Shown piece after piece: positions 33,459 to 42,174 of a stretch of DNA of 64,000 nt. Below the pieces are notes generated by a model. The model saw only the letters and a program-made list of their open reading frames with translations. It was not told where the DNA came from and did no database searches. The stretch lies in the NCBI RefSeq assembly GCF_050589625.1, contig NZ_JBNGOP010000005.1:62001-126000 (forward strand). The letters are read 5' to 3'. The position numbers and the translations under genes are program-made. The DNA comes from Pelagihabitans sp947500445 (lineage in GTDB: Bacteria; Bacteroidota; Bacteroidia; Flavobacteriales; Flavobacteriaceae). How positions within the stretch are numbered: position 1 is the stretch's first letter; the number at the start of each line of letters is the position of its first letter.

Positions 33459-34203
33459 AACGCCTCTTGTTAGTATTATCACTGTAGTTTTTAATGGCGA
33501 AAAGTACCTTTTACAAACTATTGACAGTGTGAAAGAACAGACATATCCAAATTTGGAATATATAATTGTAGATGGTGGGTCAACTGATCGTACCCTTTCT
33601 ATAATCAAACAAAATGAGGATTTTATTTCAAGGTGGATTAGCGAACCGGATAAGGGACTTTACGATGCTATGAATAAAGGCATTTCGATGGCAAAAGGCG
33701 AGATTGTTGGAATGATTAACAGTGATGATTGGTATGAAACAAATGCAGTTCAGTTGGTTGTGGAAGAATATCGCAGGAATCCTGAAAAGAAAATTTTTCA
33801 TGGAGATCGATTCGACGTCCTGCCAAATGGATCTAAAAGAGCTAAAGTTTTTGAAACTTCAAAGTTTAAATTTCTTTACTATGGAATGACTTACAATCAC
33901 CCCTCCATGTTTGTGCACGCCGATATTTATAAGACTATTAAATACAATGTAAGCTTAAGGGCCTTGTCCGATTATGAATTCGTCCTTCATAATTTTCTCA
34001 AGCATCCTGAAGTTTTTTGTTATATAGAGAAGTGTTTTGTGAATTATAGACTGGATGGAATTAGTGGTACAATGAATTTTAAAAATGCTATTCTTGAAGG
34101 GTATCTGGCTAGGAAAAATGCTGGGTTCAACGTATTTCGCAATTTGTTTTCGGTTGCTTTGCGAACGTTAAGAGTTGTTATTGGTAAACTTAAGATAAGA
34201 TAG
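33451..34203 (+). CDS. glycosyltransferase family 2
   Basis: Cytosolic GT-A transferase of 250 residues. It opens with PLVSIITVVFNGEKYLLQTI and IIVDGGSTDRT, has the DPD-like substrate region (SEPDKGLYDAMNKGI), the metal-binding motif MINSDDWY, and YNHPSMFVHADIY. This is close to the WcaA/PGL-type set. The ATG at 33451 overlaps the polymerase stop (ATGAATAA). An in-frame ATG at 33424 would add nine residues, but 33451 places the first beta strand correctly. Confidence 0.92.
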   Translation: MNKTPLVSIITVVFNGEKYLLQTIDSVKEQTYPNLEYIIVDGGSTDRTLSIIKQNEDFISRWISEPDKGLYDAMNKGISMAKGEIVGMINSDDWYETNAVQLVVEEYRRNPEKKIFHGDRFDVLPNGSKRAKVFETSKFKFLYYGMTYNHPSMFVHADIYKTIKYNVSLRALSDYEFVLHNFLKHPEVFCYIEKCFVNYRLDGISGTMNFKNAILEGYLARKNAGFNVFRNLFSVALRTLRVVIGKLKIR

Positions 34204-34207
34204 GTAA

Positions 34208-34726
34208 ATGAAAAAGGTTTATTTATTAATTTATTATTTGTTTGCTCAATATTTGCCGATGCAACCCATTCCAGGTTACAAGATTTTCTATAAAATTAGG
34301 TACCTTTTATGTAAGAAACTACTTTTGAAGTGTGGAGATAATGTTATCGTAAAAAATCGATGCTACTTTGGCAATGGAAGTAAGTTAAGGGTTGGGGATT
34401 TTTCACAACTGGGTCAAAATGCTAGAATCAGTGGTCCTGTTACACTGGGGAAGTATGTGATGATGGGCCCCGATGTTGTTATCATGGCAGTTACACACGA
34501 TATTTCGGACAACTCAAAACCAATGATAGACCCAAGTCACCCGTCATTGGAAAAAGCCGTAGTCATTAATGATAATGTGTGGATAGGTACACGAGTAGTA
34601 ATTTTACCTGGTGTTGAAATAGGGGAAGGGTCTATAATAGGATCAGGCGCGGTGGTGACTAAATCGTTTGGGCCGAACTCTGTAATCGGCGGGGTGCCAG
34701 CAAGATTTATTAAAAATAGGGTGTAA
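34208..34726 (+). CDS. hexapeptide-repeat acetyltransferase (WbbJ/WcaF type)
   Basis: Second O-acetyltransferase of the cluster, 172 residues. The beta-helix repeats run from LRVGDFSQLGQNARISGPV to VIIMAVTHDISD (catalytic His), then VINDNVWIGTRVVILPGV, IGEGSIIGSGAVVTKSF and VIGGVPARFIKN. It starts 4 bp after the GT2 stop, so the two are translationally linked. The acceptor sugar is not known. Confidence 0.9.
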   Translation: MKKVYLLIYYLFAQYLPMQPIPGYKIFYKIRYLLCKKLLLKCGDNVIVKNRCYFGNGSKLRVGDFSQLGQNARISGPVTLGKYVMMGPDVVIMAVTHDISDNSKPMIDPSHPSLEKAVVINDNVWIGTRVVILPGVEIGEGSIIGSGAVVTKSFGPNSVIGGVPARFIKNRV

Positions 34727-34754
34727 CATTATTACAATGATAACATTAGTAAAA

Positions 34755-34786
34755 GGCTCCTCGGAATATGAAAGGAGTTGTTTTTA
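34755..34786 (+). terminator. possible weak terminator
   Basis: CTCCT pairs with AGGAG plus two G-U pairs over an 11-nt loop, followed by GTTTTTAAA, 29 bp after the acetyltransferase stop. It would split the cluster transcript here. Confidence 0.45.
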
Positions 34787-35153
34787 AATTATTATTAGTG
34801 ATAGCTTTTGTTGTGAACGTGCTTTGAATTCTCCGAAATTATTGATTCGGTATGTTATGTATTAACATACAAGTCTTCCCTTGGGTTACTCTAATCCTAT
34901 GATTTAAATTGTACGTCTTTTGAGGAAATTTTTGTTTGGACAGAGATTTTTTTTAGTAAGATCACATTTAATTCTTGTATTCTATATTTTGGAAATAGAA
35001 TAGTTCGGATAGTAGTGTTTTTAAGTTGTCAGTTGTTATGTTTCCGTATAATTATTCAAGTACACGGATTTTAACGAGTATTTTGTTCTTTGGACGTGAA
35101 CTTCGACAATAAAAAAGGTTTTTTAAAATATCTTAGCAAAGTTAGAACACGCT
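34787..35153. other. intergenic region before the T9SS type B gene
   Basis: AT-rich, about 370 bp, with no credible coding frame. Part of it is expected to hold the promoter of the next gene; TATCTTAG at about 35130 is a near match to TAnnTTTG. Nothing else stands out. Confidence 0.3.
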
Positions 35154-37595
35154 ATGAAAATAAGATTGCTATTATGGGTCTTCTTTTCCATCCCTTTATT
35201 GTTTTTTGCGCAAGGAGAATCCAATAATTGGTATTTTGGAGAAGGTGCGGGAATAAGATTTAATCCAGATGGTAGTGTTGAGGCTTTAAACGATGGTGCT
35301 CTCAACTCTCTAGAGGGTTGTGCCTCGATTTCTAGTAGTGAAGGGGATTTGTTGTTTTACACGGAGGGTACTACGGTCTATGATCGCACTCATGACATTA
35401 TGCAAAATGGCACGGGTCTTTTCGGAAATGTTGGTAGTACTCAATCCGCAATCATAGTGCCGAGACCAGGAAGTGACAATCTGTATTATATTGTGACTGC
35501 TGATGCATTTACCGGGATTAATACAGATAGCGGACTAAACTATTCGATTGTTGATATGTCTTTTAACAACGGTAATGGTGCGGTTATTGAAAAAAACATC
35601 AATTTACTGGGAGATTGTTCAGAAAAACTTACCGCTGTCACGAGTGATTGTGCAGGGGAATCTATTTGGGTAATTGCTTTTTCTTCAGAAGACGGAAATT
35701 CAAGACCCTATAATACGTATCACGCTTTTGAAATAAACGCTTCTGGAATATCAAACGTTCCGGTCACCAGTACATTTAATTCGATAACAATTTTGGATGA
35801 TAGAGGTTATATGAAGCTATCGCCCGATGGAACGAAATTGGCCGCTGCTAATGCTGATGATGGTCTTTTTTTGTATGACTTTGATAGTACTTCAGGCATT
35901 GTTTCCAATCAAGTAGAACTAATAATAAATGCTGGCCCCAACACTGATTCATATGGCGTTGAGTTTTCTCCGAGTAGTAGATATTTATACGTACATTCTG
36001 CCAATAATCGGGACGCGTTCGATTTGCAAACATCTTCATTACTTCAATACGATACTGGCGCTGCCGACGTTTCCGCCTCACAAATAATAATAGAGGATAG
36101 GGACATATTTCGCGGTGCGCTGCAATTAGGCCCCAATGGGAAAATATATAGGACACTTTCAGATAATTTTGAAACTGGAAGACCTTTTTTAGGAGTTATT
36201 AATAATCCAGATGTAGCTGGTTTGGCCTGTGATTACGAACATAACGCAGTATCTTTGAATGGTAATGTTGGGGTTCAGGGCCTTCCCCCTTTTGTTCAGT
36301 CTTTTTTCACATCGATAGAGTTAACGGAGGAAGAAGATGTTATTGTCGAGGATAGACTACAAGTATGTGTCGAAAGTACTTTGCTATTAGAAGCACAACC
36401 TATACCCGGAGCGACTTATGTTTGGAGAAAAGATGGAATCGTATTAAACAACCCTACTGGTAATTTTTTTCAAGTTTCCTCGGCACAGGTTGTAGATGCT
36501 GGACTTTATACCGTCACAATTACCAAGCCGGGTGCTGAAGCCTGCCCCATTACAGGAGAAATAGTGGTTGAAATTCAGAATGCTCCAGAGATTAATTTGA
36601 ATACTTGGGTTTTTTGTGATACCGATGATGATCCTTCCGACGGAATTACATTACTTGACTTGACCAGTCAAGAGAATGAAGATTTCACTTTTACATATTA
36701 TAATAATCAGGAGGACTTGAATAACGAAATTGAAATTGAAACCCCATCAGAGTACACTATAACAAATCCCTTTGAACAAACTATCTTTTATAGGGTTACC
36801 AATGACGCTGGATGCCAGAATAACGGCGAGTTAACTATAATTGTCAACAGCCCTCCTCTTATAGATTTGGAAGATCAAGTTTTATGTCAGAATGATATCC
36901 CGTTAAGTTTAGAAGGTCCTTTGGGCTACGATTTTTATCAATGGGAAAAATTTGAAGACGGTGAAGAGGAGATTGTTTCTCAAACCATAAACGCTGAAAT
37001 CACGGAGCCGGGAAATTACACTCTTGAGGTGGGCCTAAGTACCACTATAAATGGTGTCGTTTCAACTTGTTACGGTCTTACTGATTTTGTTGTGCGATTG
37101 TCAGGCACCGCGTCAATTAGTGATGTTATAGTTACTGGTATCGGTAATGAAAAAACTGTTCAAATACAAGTGACAGGAGAAGGGGATTACGAATACGCCA
37201 TTGATGATTCCGGTTTTCGCGATTCAAATGTTTTCGAAGGTCTATCGGCGGGGTTTATAACTATTTTTGTAAGAGATAAACAGGGTTGTGGTATTACCGA
37301 ACAAACTATTGAAATTGAAGAGGATGCTAAAGGGGGGTTCATGGATTTTTTTACTCCCAACGGGGACGGTATTAATGATTATTGGCAATTTATTCCCCCA
37401 GTGAGTGGAGAGGTTGATTTTGAAGTAATTTATGTTTTTAATCGATACGGACAGTTGATAGTAAAGATAGACCCTTTGTCAATAGGATGGAATGGGGTAT
37501 TTAATGGCAAAGAATTACCACCCTCGGATTATTGGTATAGGGCTGTCTCATTTAATGGGCAGAGTGTTACTGGACATTTTAGTTTAAAACGATAA
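35154..37595 (+). CDS. T9SS-exported protein with type B (gliding) C-terminal sorting domain
   Basis: Secreted surface protein of 813 residues. The signal peptide ends at FFAQG. Residues 20-380 form a repeat-rich beta-propeller-like region (NNWYFGEGAGIRFN, MKLSPDGTKLAAAN, FSPSSRYLYV). Then come Ig/PKD-like domains (about 400-700). The end is the CHU/type B sorting domain: FFTPNGDGINDYWQF, VFNRYGQLI, WNGVFNGKELPPSDYWY. Export would use the GldKLMN machine encoded at 11-16 kb. Type B substrates are often adhesins such as SprB. It is unusual in the middle of a polysaccharide cluster. Confidence 0.92.
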   Translation: MKIRLLLWVFFSIPLLFFAQGESNNWYFGEGAGIRFNPDGSVEALNDGALNSLEGCASISSSEGDLLFYTEGTTVYDRTHDIMQNGTGLFGNVGSTQSAIIVPRPGSDNLYYIVTADAFTGINTDSGLNYSIVDMSFNNGNGAVIEKNINLLGDCSEKLTAVTSDCAGESIWVIAFSSEDGNSRPYNTYHAFEINASGISNVPVTSTFNSITILDDRGYMKLSPDGTKLAAANADDGLFLYDFDSTSGIVSNQVELIINAGPNTDSYGVEFSPSSRYLYVHSANNRDAFDLQTSSLLQYDTGAADVSASQIIIEDRDIFRGALQLGPNGKIYRTLSDNFETGRPFLGVINNPDVAGLACDYEHNAVSLNGNVGVQGLPPFVQSFFTSIELTEEEDVIVEDRLQVCVESTLLLEAQPIPGATYVWRKDGIVLNNPTGNFFQVSSAQVVDAGLYTVTITKPGAEACPITGEIVVEIQNAPEINLNTWVFCDTDDDPSDGITLLDLTSQENEDFTFTYYNNQEDLNNEIEIETPSEYTITNPFEQTIFYRVTNDAGCQNNGELTIIVNSPPLIDLEDQVLCQNDIPLSLEGPLGYDFYQWEKFEDGEEEIVSQTINAEITEPGNYTLEVGLSTTINGVVSTCYGLTDFVVRLSGTASISDVIVTGIGNEKTVQIQVTGEGDYEYAIDDSGFRDSNVFEGLSAGFITIFVRDKQGCGITEQTIEIEEDAKGGFMDFFTPNGDGINDYWQFIPPVSGEVDFEVIYVFNRYGQLIVKIDPLSIGWNGVFNGKELPPSDYWYRAVSFNGQSVTGHFSLKR

Positions 37596-37647
37596 CTTGA
37601 TTAGTGGCTTTATTACGTCTTAGAAGAACTTAAAAAAAAAATTAAAA

Positions 37648-38532
37648 ATGAAAAAAAAGAACTTCATAATTTTTATTGTTCCACTGATGTTGGTTTTTGC
37701 GTCGTGTAACAAATCTGATGATTCCGAAAATGAAAAGGAAAAAATACAGATAGTAGATAATTCTGTCGAATCTGCCGACGTCAATGCAATAGACTACTGG
37801 GATAACACCGAAATTGTTTGGAGAGATGAGTTTGACGGAAGTGAATTATCTAAAGAAAACTGGTTGACAGAAGAGTTTTTTGATGGTGTTTTCAACACTG
37901 AATTACAAAGTTATACCTCTGATAATGTTGAAGTGGGCGGAGGTACAATGAAAATTAATGTGAAGAAAATTGGTGAAGGCCAAAAGGCAGGAGACTACAC
38001 CTCGGCACGCCTGAATAGTAAGTTTGCCTTCAAATACGGTAGGCTTGAAATTCGAGCTAAAATGCCATCCCAAAACGGCAATGGACTTTGGGTAAAGCTT
38101 TGGATGCTTGGGAATAACATAAATACCATAGGATACCCCGATTGTGGTGAAATTACGTTCATGAAATACTTAAGTCATGTACCAGAGGAATATTCTTCTA
38201 CTGCGAATACTGCCGAAAATTATAGAGGACAAGGAAGTGCCAGTACGTCACCCCCCGTTACTTTGGAGAGCGCTGAAGAAAATTTCCATGTCTACGGAGT
38301 TCTATGGACTCATGAATACTTGAAGTTTTACTTGGACTCCATAGATAATGTTACTTTTACATTTAATAGGCCGGAAAACCCCGATAGGGATAATTGGCCA
38401 TTTTCAGAGCCTTTTTATTACGGTATGGATATAGCGGTTGGAGGAGAGTTTGGAGGAGCAGAAGGAGTAGATGACACAATATTCCCTACTTTTATGGAGG
38501 TGGATTATGTAAGGGTGTATCACGCTAAATAA
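37648..38532 (+). CDS. GH16-fold lipoprotein with lost catalytic residues
   Basis: Lipoprotein of 294 residues (lipobox VFASCNKS, Cys20) with the family-16 glycoside hydrolase jelly roll: WRDEFDGSELSKENW, YTSARLNSKFAFKYGRLEIRAKMP, GLWVKLWMLG, FHVYGVLWTHEYLKFYLD and MEVDYVRVYH. The active-site motif of the family is ExDxxE; here it reads EITFMK (168-173). The nucleophile Glu168 remains, but the Asp is Thr170 and the acid/base Glu is Lys173. A laminarinase-type reaction is unlikely; a glycan-binding or assembly role is more plausible (inference). Confidence 0.88.
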   Translation: MKKKNFIIFIVPLMLVFASCNKSDDSENEKEKIQIVDNSVESADVNAIDYWDNTEIVWRDEFDGSELSKENWLTEEFFDGVFNTELQSYTSDNVEVGGGTMKINVKKIGEGQKAGDYTSARLNSKFAFKYGRLEIRAKMPSQNGNGLWVKLWMLGNNINTIGYPDCGEITFMKYLSHVPEEYSSTANTAENYRGQGSASTSPPVTLESAEENFHVYGVLWTHEYLKFYLDSIDNVTFTFNRPENPDRDNWPFSEPFYYGMDIAVGGEFGGAEGVDDTIFPTFMEVDYVRVYHAK

Positions 38533-38592
38533 CAAAATTAAAACTCGTCTTTTTAAAACCTTATTTAAATGGTCTAGTGTTTTGTATAAAAT

Positions 38593-39849
38593 ATGATTAG
38601 AGTTTTTCTAGATTACCTTTTAGACAATAATGTGCCGTATAGGATTACCAATGGGTATCAAAGTATTATTGATAATCTTGACGACGGTGATTCAGACTAT
38701 GATATTCTTCTTAAAAAAAAAGACTTTGAACATGTAGAAGAAATTGTTGAGGGTTTTTGCAATAAAACGGATTATAAAATCGTACAGATCTATCATCAAA
38801 AAGTACTTGCCAAAAATATATTTATTTATGATTTTAAAAATGATGATATCTTAAACCTTGATTTTTATGGAGAGGTATCCAGGCAAAATATTCTAATATT
38901 AAAAGAGACTTCTGTATTTGCTACTCATAGAAAACTAGAGGGGATTAGCATTTTAGAACCATCACAAGAATTTATTCAATATTTAGTAAAAAAAGTAGAC
39001 AAAGGTAAATTGTCAGAGGAGGTGTTTTTATATCTGAAAGAATTATTTGATAGAGAACCAGACCAGTGTTCCGAATATTTAGTGAGGTTTTTTGAAAAGG
39101 AAAGTAAGCGTTTAAAAATGGCTTTTATAGAAGGAGATTTTTCTTTTCCTCATAAAAATGTTGCAAGCTTAAAATTAGATTTTGTTAATAATACCAGGAA
39201 TACTCGAATATTTACGTTTGAAAATGGATTTCGAATTTTAAAAAGAATCTTTAGGCCTACGGGTTTCGTAGTTTCTTTTTTGGGACCAGATGGTTCTGGT
39301 AAATCAACGATTATAGATGGCCTTTCCCGGGAAACAATACCCTTCCGAAGAAGTGATTATTTTCATTTGAAACCTTTTCCTCAAAAAGAAAGCACCAAAA
39401 TAGTATCTGACCCCCAGGGAAAAGTTCCTTATTCCATGTTAATTTCTTTGGTTAAAATTTCTGCATTCCTTATTCAATACAATATGGGATGGTTGAAAAA
39501 TGTTTTAAGACTAAAAATCCAGTCGTCTTTAGTTGTCTTTGATAGGTATTATGATGATTTATTGGTTGATCCAAAACGATATCGATTGGGTGTTACCGGA
39601 TTTTTTGCAAGATTTGTTCGTTATCTTATCCCAAAACCGAATGTGTTTTTTGTTTTGACAGGAAATGCCGAACGAATTCACGAAAGAAAAAAAGAAGTGA
39701 CCTTGAATGAATTAAAACGGCAGATTATAGAATACGATTCCTTGGTAGATGAAAAAAGGTATTTGCATATCGATGTGAATAGGCCACCAAGTGATATCAT
39801 CTTAGAGGTAAAACAAATCTTAATGAACAAAATGCATGAACGTTACTGA
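38593..39849 (+). CDS. nucleotidyltransferase-like plus thymidylate-kinase-like P-loop fusion
   Basis: Two-domain protein of 418 residues. The N-terminus (1-150) resembles a minimal nucleotidyltransferase fold, with GDSDYDILL carrying a DxD. The C-terminal half is a P-loop kinase of the thymidylate-kinase group: FLGPDGSGKSTIIDGL (Walker A, about 233-248), VVFDRYYDDLLVDP (DRY motif) and FFVLTGNAERIHERKKE (lid). Such fusions are known in polysaccharide loci without a settled function. The 3' end overlaps the next gene by 14 bp, implying a working pair. Confidence 0.7.
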   Translation: MIRVFLDYLLDNNVPYRITNGYQSIIDNLDDGDSDYDILLKKKDFEHVEEIVEGFCNKTDYKIVQIYHQKVLAKNIFIYDFKNDDILNLDFYGEVSRQNILILKETSVFATHRKLEGISILEPSQEFIQYLVKKVDKGKLSEEVFLYLKELFDREPDQCSEYLVRFFEKESKRLKMAFIEGDFSFPHKNVASLKLDFVNNTRNTRIFTFENGFRILKRIFRPTGFVVSFLGPDGSGKSTIIDGLSRETIPFRRSDYFHLKPFPQKESTKIVSDPQGKVPYSMLISLVKISAFLIQYNMGWLKNVLRLKIQSSLVVFDRYYDDLLVDPKRYRLGVTGFFARFVRYLIPKPNVFFVLTGNAERIHERKKEVTLNELKRQIIEYDSLVDEKRYLHIDVNRPPSDIILEVKQILMNKMHERY

Positions 39850-40849
39850 CTTCTTGGCATCGGAGAATTTGATATGCTTGCCGACCAAATCTCGACCAAG
39901 AGTTTTTTTATCAATTGATGATTCAAAAATAGCTAAGGTTGCTTTCAATTTGTACAATCCTTTTTCACCAAAGGCCAAGTTTTTGAAAGCTACGTTACAG
40001 TTTTTATGTGTTTATTGTAATACGTTAGCAAAATATTTTCTTCCTACAATCAAAACGAAAAAATCTAGCTTCATTCGTTTTATTGAGAAAGCGCTGAATA
40101 CGAGCTTGATAAGTTCGGTATACATTGCGACGGAAAAAGACAAGTTTGTAGTACAATTACAAGACCATAACGGTATTGTCGGATATCTCAAATACCCAAT
40201 TACTTCAATCGGAACAAAAAGACTCTTAAACGAGCGTTCAGGGTTGAATATTTTATCTAAGAAAAATGTTGTTCAAAAGATACTTCTGGATGATAACTAT
40301 AAGGGAGTCCCGTTTATAATTCTCAGAAACCTTGAAGGTAAAATAGGGACTGTTTCAAAGGATGATTATAAAGAAGTTTTGACATATTTTAAAACGGAAA
40401 GGTCTTTTCCGTTAATTGATCACCCGCGAGTTTTGGATATCAAAAAACGATTACTTGATTATGACCAAAATGAATTTGTTGTACTATTAAATGATGCAAT
40501 TGTTTCTTCAAAAAAGTACTATTATGTAGTTCACGAGCACGGGGATTTTGCCCCTTGGAATCTCATACAGACAAAAGATGGAGTTAAACCTTTTGATTTT
40601 GAGTACTTTGAAGAGGTGGGGCTTCAGCACATGGACGAAATTAAATATCATGTGCAAGTTGAAATGTTATTAAAGGGAAAGACTGGGGCTTCTTTAATAA
40701 AATCGGTGTCCAAAGCAGTAGGGCTAGCGGAATTCGATATTTTATTTATAGTGTTCTTATTAAAGGAGATTGGAAATAAATTAGAGGCGAATAAAATTTA
40801 TGATTTTGAGTTGTCTCTTTTAAAGTCTATGAAGATTGAAAAAACTTAA
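39836..40849 (+). CDS. APH-like (aminoglycoside-phosphotransferase fold) kinase
   Basis: Protein of 337 residues. The C-terminal half shows the catalytic loop of APH/choline-kinase-type enzymes: HEHGDFAPWNLIQTKDG, then the metal-binding VKPFDFEYFEEVGL. The N-terminal half contains an ATP-lobe-like segment (KFVVQLQDHNGIVGYLKYPI). These kinases phosphorylate sugars, choline or similar small molecules; resistance is not implied. It overlaps the fusion kinase gene by 14 bp and the next glycosyltransferase by 14 bp. Confidence 0.75.
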   Translation: MNVTDFLASENLICLPTKSRPRVFLSIDDSKIAKVAFNLYNPFSPKAKFLKATLQFLCVYCNTLAKYFLPTIKTKKSSFIRFIEKALNTSLISSVYIATEKDKFVVQLQDHNGIVGYLKYPITSIGTKRLLNERSGLNILSKKNVVQKILLDDNYKGVPFIILRNLEGKIGTVSKDDYKEVLTYFKTERSFPLIDHPRVLDIKKRLLDYDQNEFVVLLNDAIVSSKKYYYVVHEHGDFAPWNLIQTKDGVKPFDFEYFEEVGLQHMDEIKYHVQVEMLLKGKTGASLIKSVSKAVGLAEFDILFIVFLLKEIGNKLEANKIYDFELSLLKSMKIEKT

Positions 40850-42083
40850 GATACTTGTCTCTGCCTATGCCTGTAGTCCTGACCAAGGATCTGAGCCGGG
40901 GGTGGGATGGAACTTTGTTAATGGTCTCGGTAAGAATCATGAGGTTTCCGTAATTGTGGAAAAGAGGAAGTGGGAGACCGCTATAGCCAATTTTATAAAA
41001 GCGAATCCGAAAAAATGTGAAAATATTAAATTCTATTTCATAGAAAAAAGGAGGGGTAAATTCCTTCGCAAAATTTGGCCTCCATCGTATTATTGGTTCT
41101 ATCGTGCATGGCAGAAGAAAGCCTATCGGTTAGCTCTTGAGTTGGATGACAGGGAGAACTTTGATTTAATTCACCAACTTACAATGGTTGGATATAGGGA
41201 GCCAGGGTATCTTTGGAGAATTGACAAACCTTTTGTTTGGGGGCCAATAGGCGGATTAGAGAATTCTCCTTGGCGTTTTCTTCCTGGTTTGGGATTCAAA
41301 GGAATGGTGTTCTATTCGGCAAGAAATATTATAAATAGTTGGCAAAAGCGTTTTAGCATTCGACCGAAAATGGCGGCGGCACATGAAAAAAGTATATTGC
41401 TCGCCGCAAGCCCCAACGGTGCAAAGATTATTAATAAATTATGGAGGAGAAAAGCTGAGATTCTGTGCGAAGTTGGACAGTATTCTACCGATTTGATAGT
41501 GCCTCAAAATAGAACGAATGATGAACCTTTAAAAATTATTTGGAGTGGTTTGCATACTCCTAGGAAAAATTTACCTTTATTATTGAAGGCTCTTTCTCTC
41601 GGAGACTATAAATTTGAACTACATATTCTTGGTACCGGAGAGATGACCAAAAAATGGAAAAGAATTGCCGAAAAATTAGGTTTGTCGTCTAATTGTATTT
41701 GGTACGGCTGGCTTGATTACAAAAAGGCTATCGACATCTTTAGTAAAGGGCATGTTTTTGTTATCACCAGTATAAGCGACCTTACGGCAACGGTAACTCT
41801 AGAGGCACTTTCATATGGGCTTCCTATTATTTGTCTTGATCACTGTGGCTTTGCCTACGTAGTTAATGACAAATGCGGTATCAAAATTTCTGTTGACAGG
41901 CCTAAGCAAGCCGCAGAGGACATTAACGCTGGCTTATCCAAGCTTTATAATAACGAGTCCCTAAGGCAGTTAATGGCTAAAGAAGCGATAATCCGTGCGA
42001 GGGATTTTCAATGGGATATAAAAATCGAGAGGTTAAATAAGATTTATAGTTCTTTAACGGATTTTAGTTCTCTAGGTAAATAG
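40836..42083 (+). CDS. glycosyltransferase family 4 (GT-B)
   Basis: Retaining GT-B transferase of 415 residues. The N-terminal donor-independent domain has KILVSAYACSPDQGSEPGVG (a common start of this subgroup) and a WGPIGG motif. The C-terminal domain shows IWSGLHTPRKNLPLLLKAL, LHILGTGEMTKKW, and the nucleotide-sugar region ATVTLEALSYGLPIICLD. It overlaps the APH-like kinase by 14 bp. The sugar is not assignable. Confidence 0.9.
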   Translation: MKKLKILVSAYACSPDQGSEPGVGWNFVNGLGKNHEVSVIVEKRKWETAIANFIKANPKKCENIKFYFIEKRRGKFLRKIWPPSYYWFYRAWQKKAYRLALELDDRENFDLIHQLTMVGYREPGYLWRIDKPFVWGPIGGLENSPWRFLPGLGFKGMVFYSARNIINSWQKRFSIRPKMAAAHEKSILLAASPNGAKIINKLWRRKAEILCEVGQYSTDLIVPQNRTNDEPLKIIWSGLHTPRKNLPLLLKALSLGDYKFELHILGTGEMTKKWKRIAEKLGLSSNCIWYGWLDYKKAIDIFSKGHVFVITSISDLTATVTLEALSYGLPIICLDHCGFAYVVNDKCGIKISVDRPKQAAEDINAGLSKLYNNESLRQLMAKEAIIRARDFQWDIKIERLNKIYSSLTDFSSLGK

Positions 42084-42174
42084 CGTTGTATAGGATTTAT
42101 AGCTTAGCTAAAGATAGCAGCTTGAAGATTTCGAATCAATAAAACTGTCTTTAAAATAACTGTATAAAGTTTTT

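Noticed and set aside
31578..34726. Possible fusion or duplication of the two hexapeptide acetyltransferases
   Set aside because: Their N-termini, loops and lengths differ clearly. They are separate members of a large family, as is usual in polysaccharide clusters.
39836..40849. Antibiotic resistance by the APH-like protein
   Set aside because: The fold is shared by many small-molecule kinases. Operon position among polysaccharide genes argues for a biosynthetic substrate.
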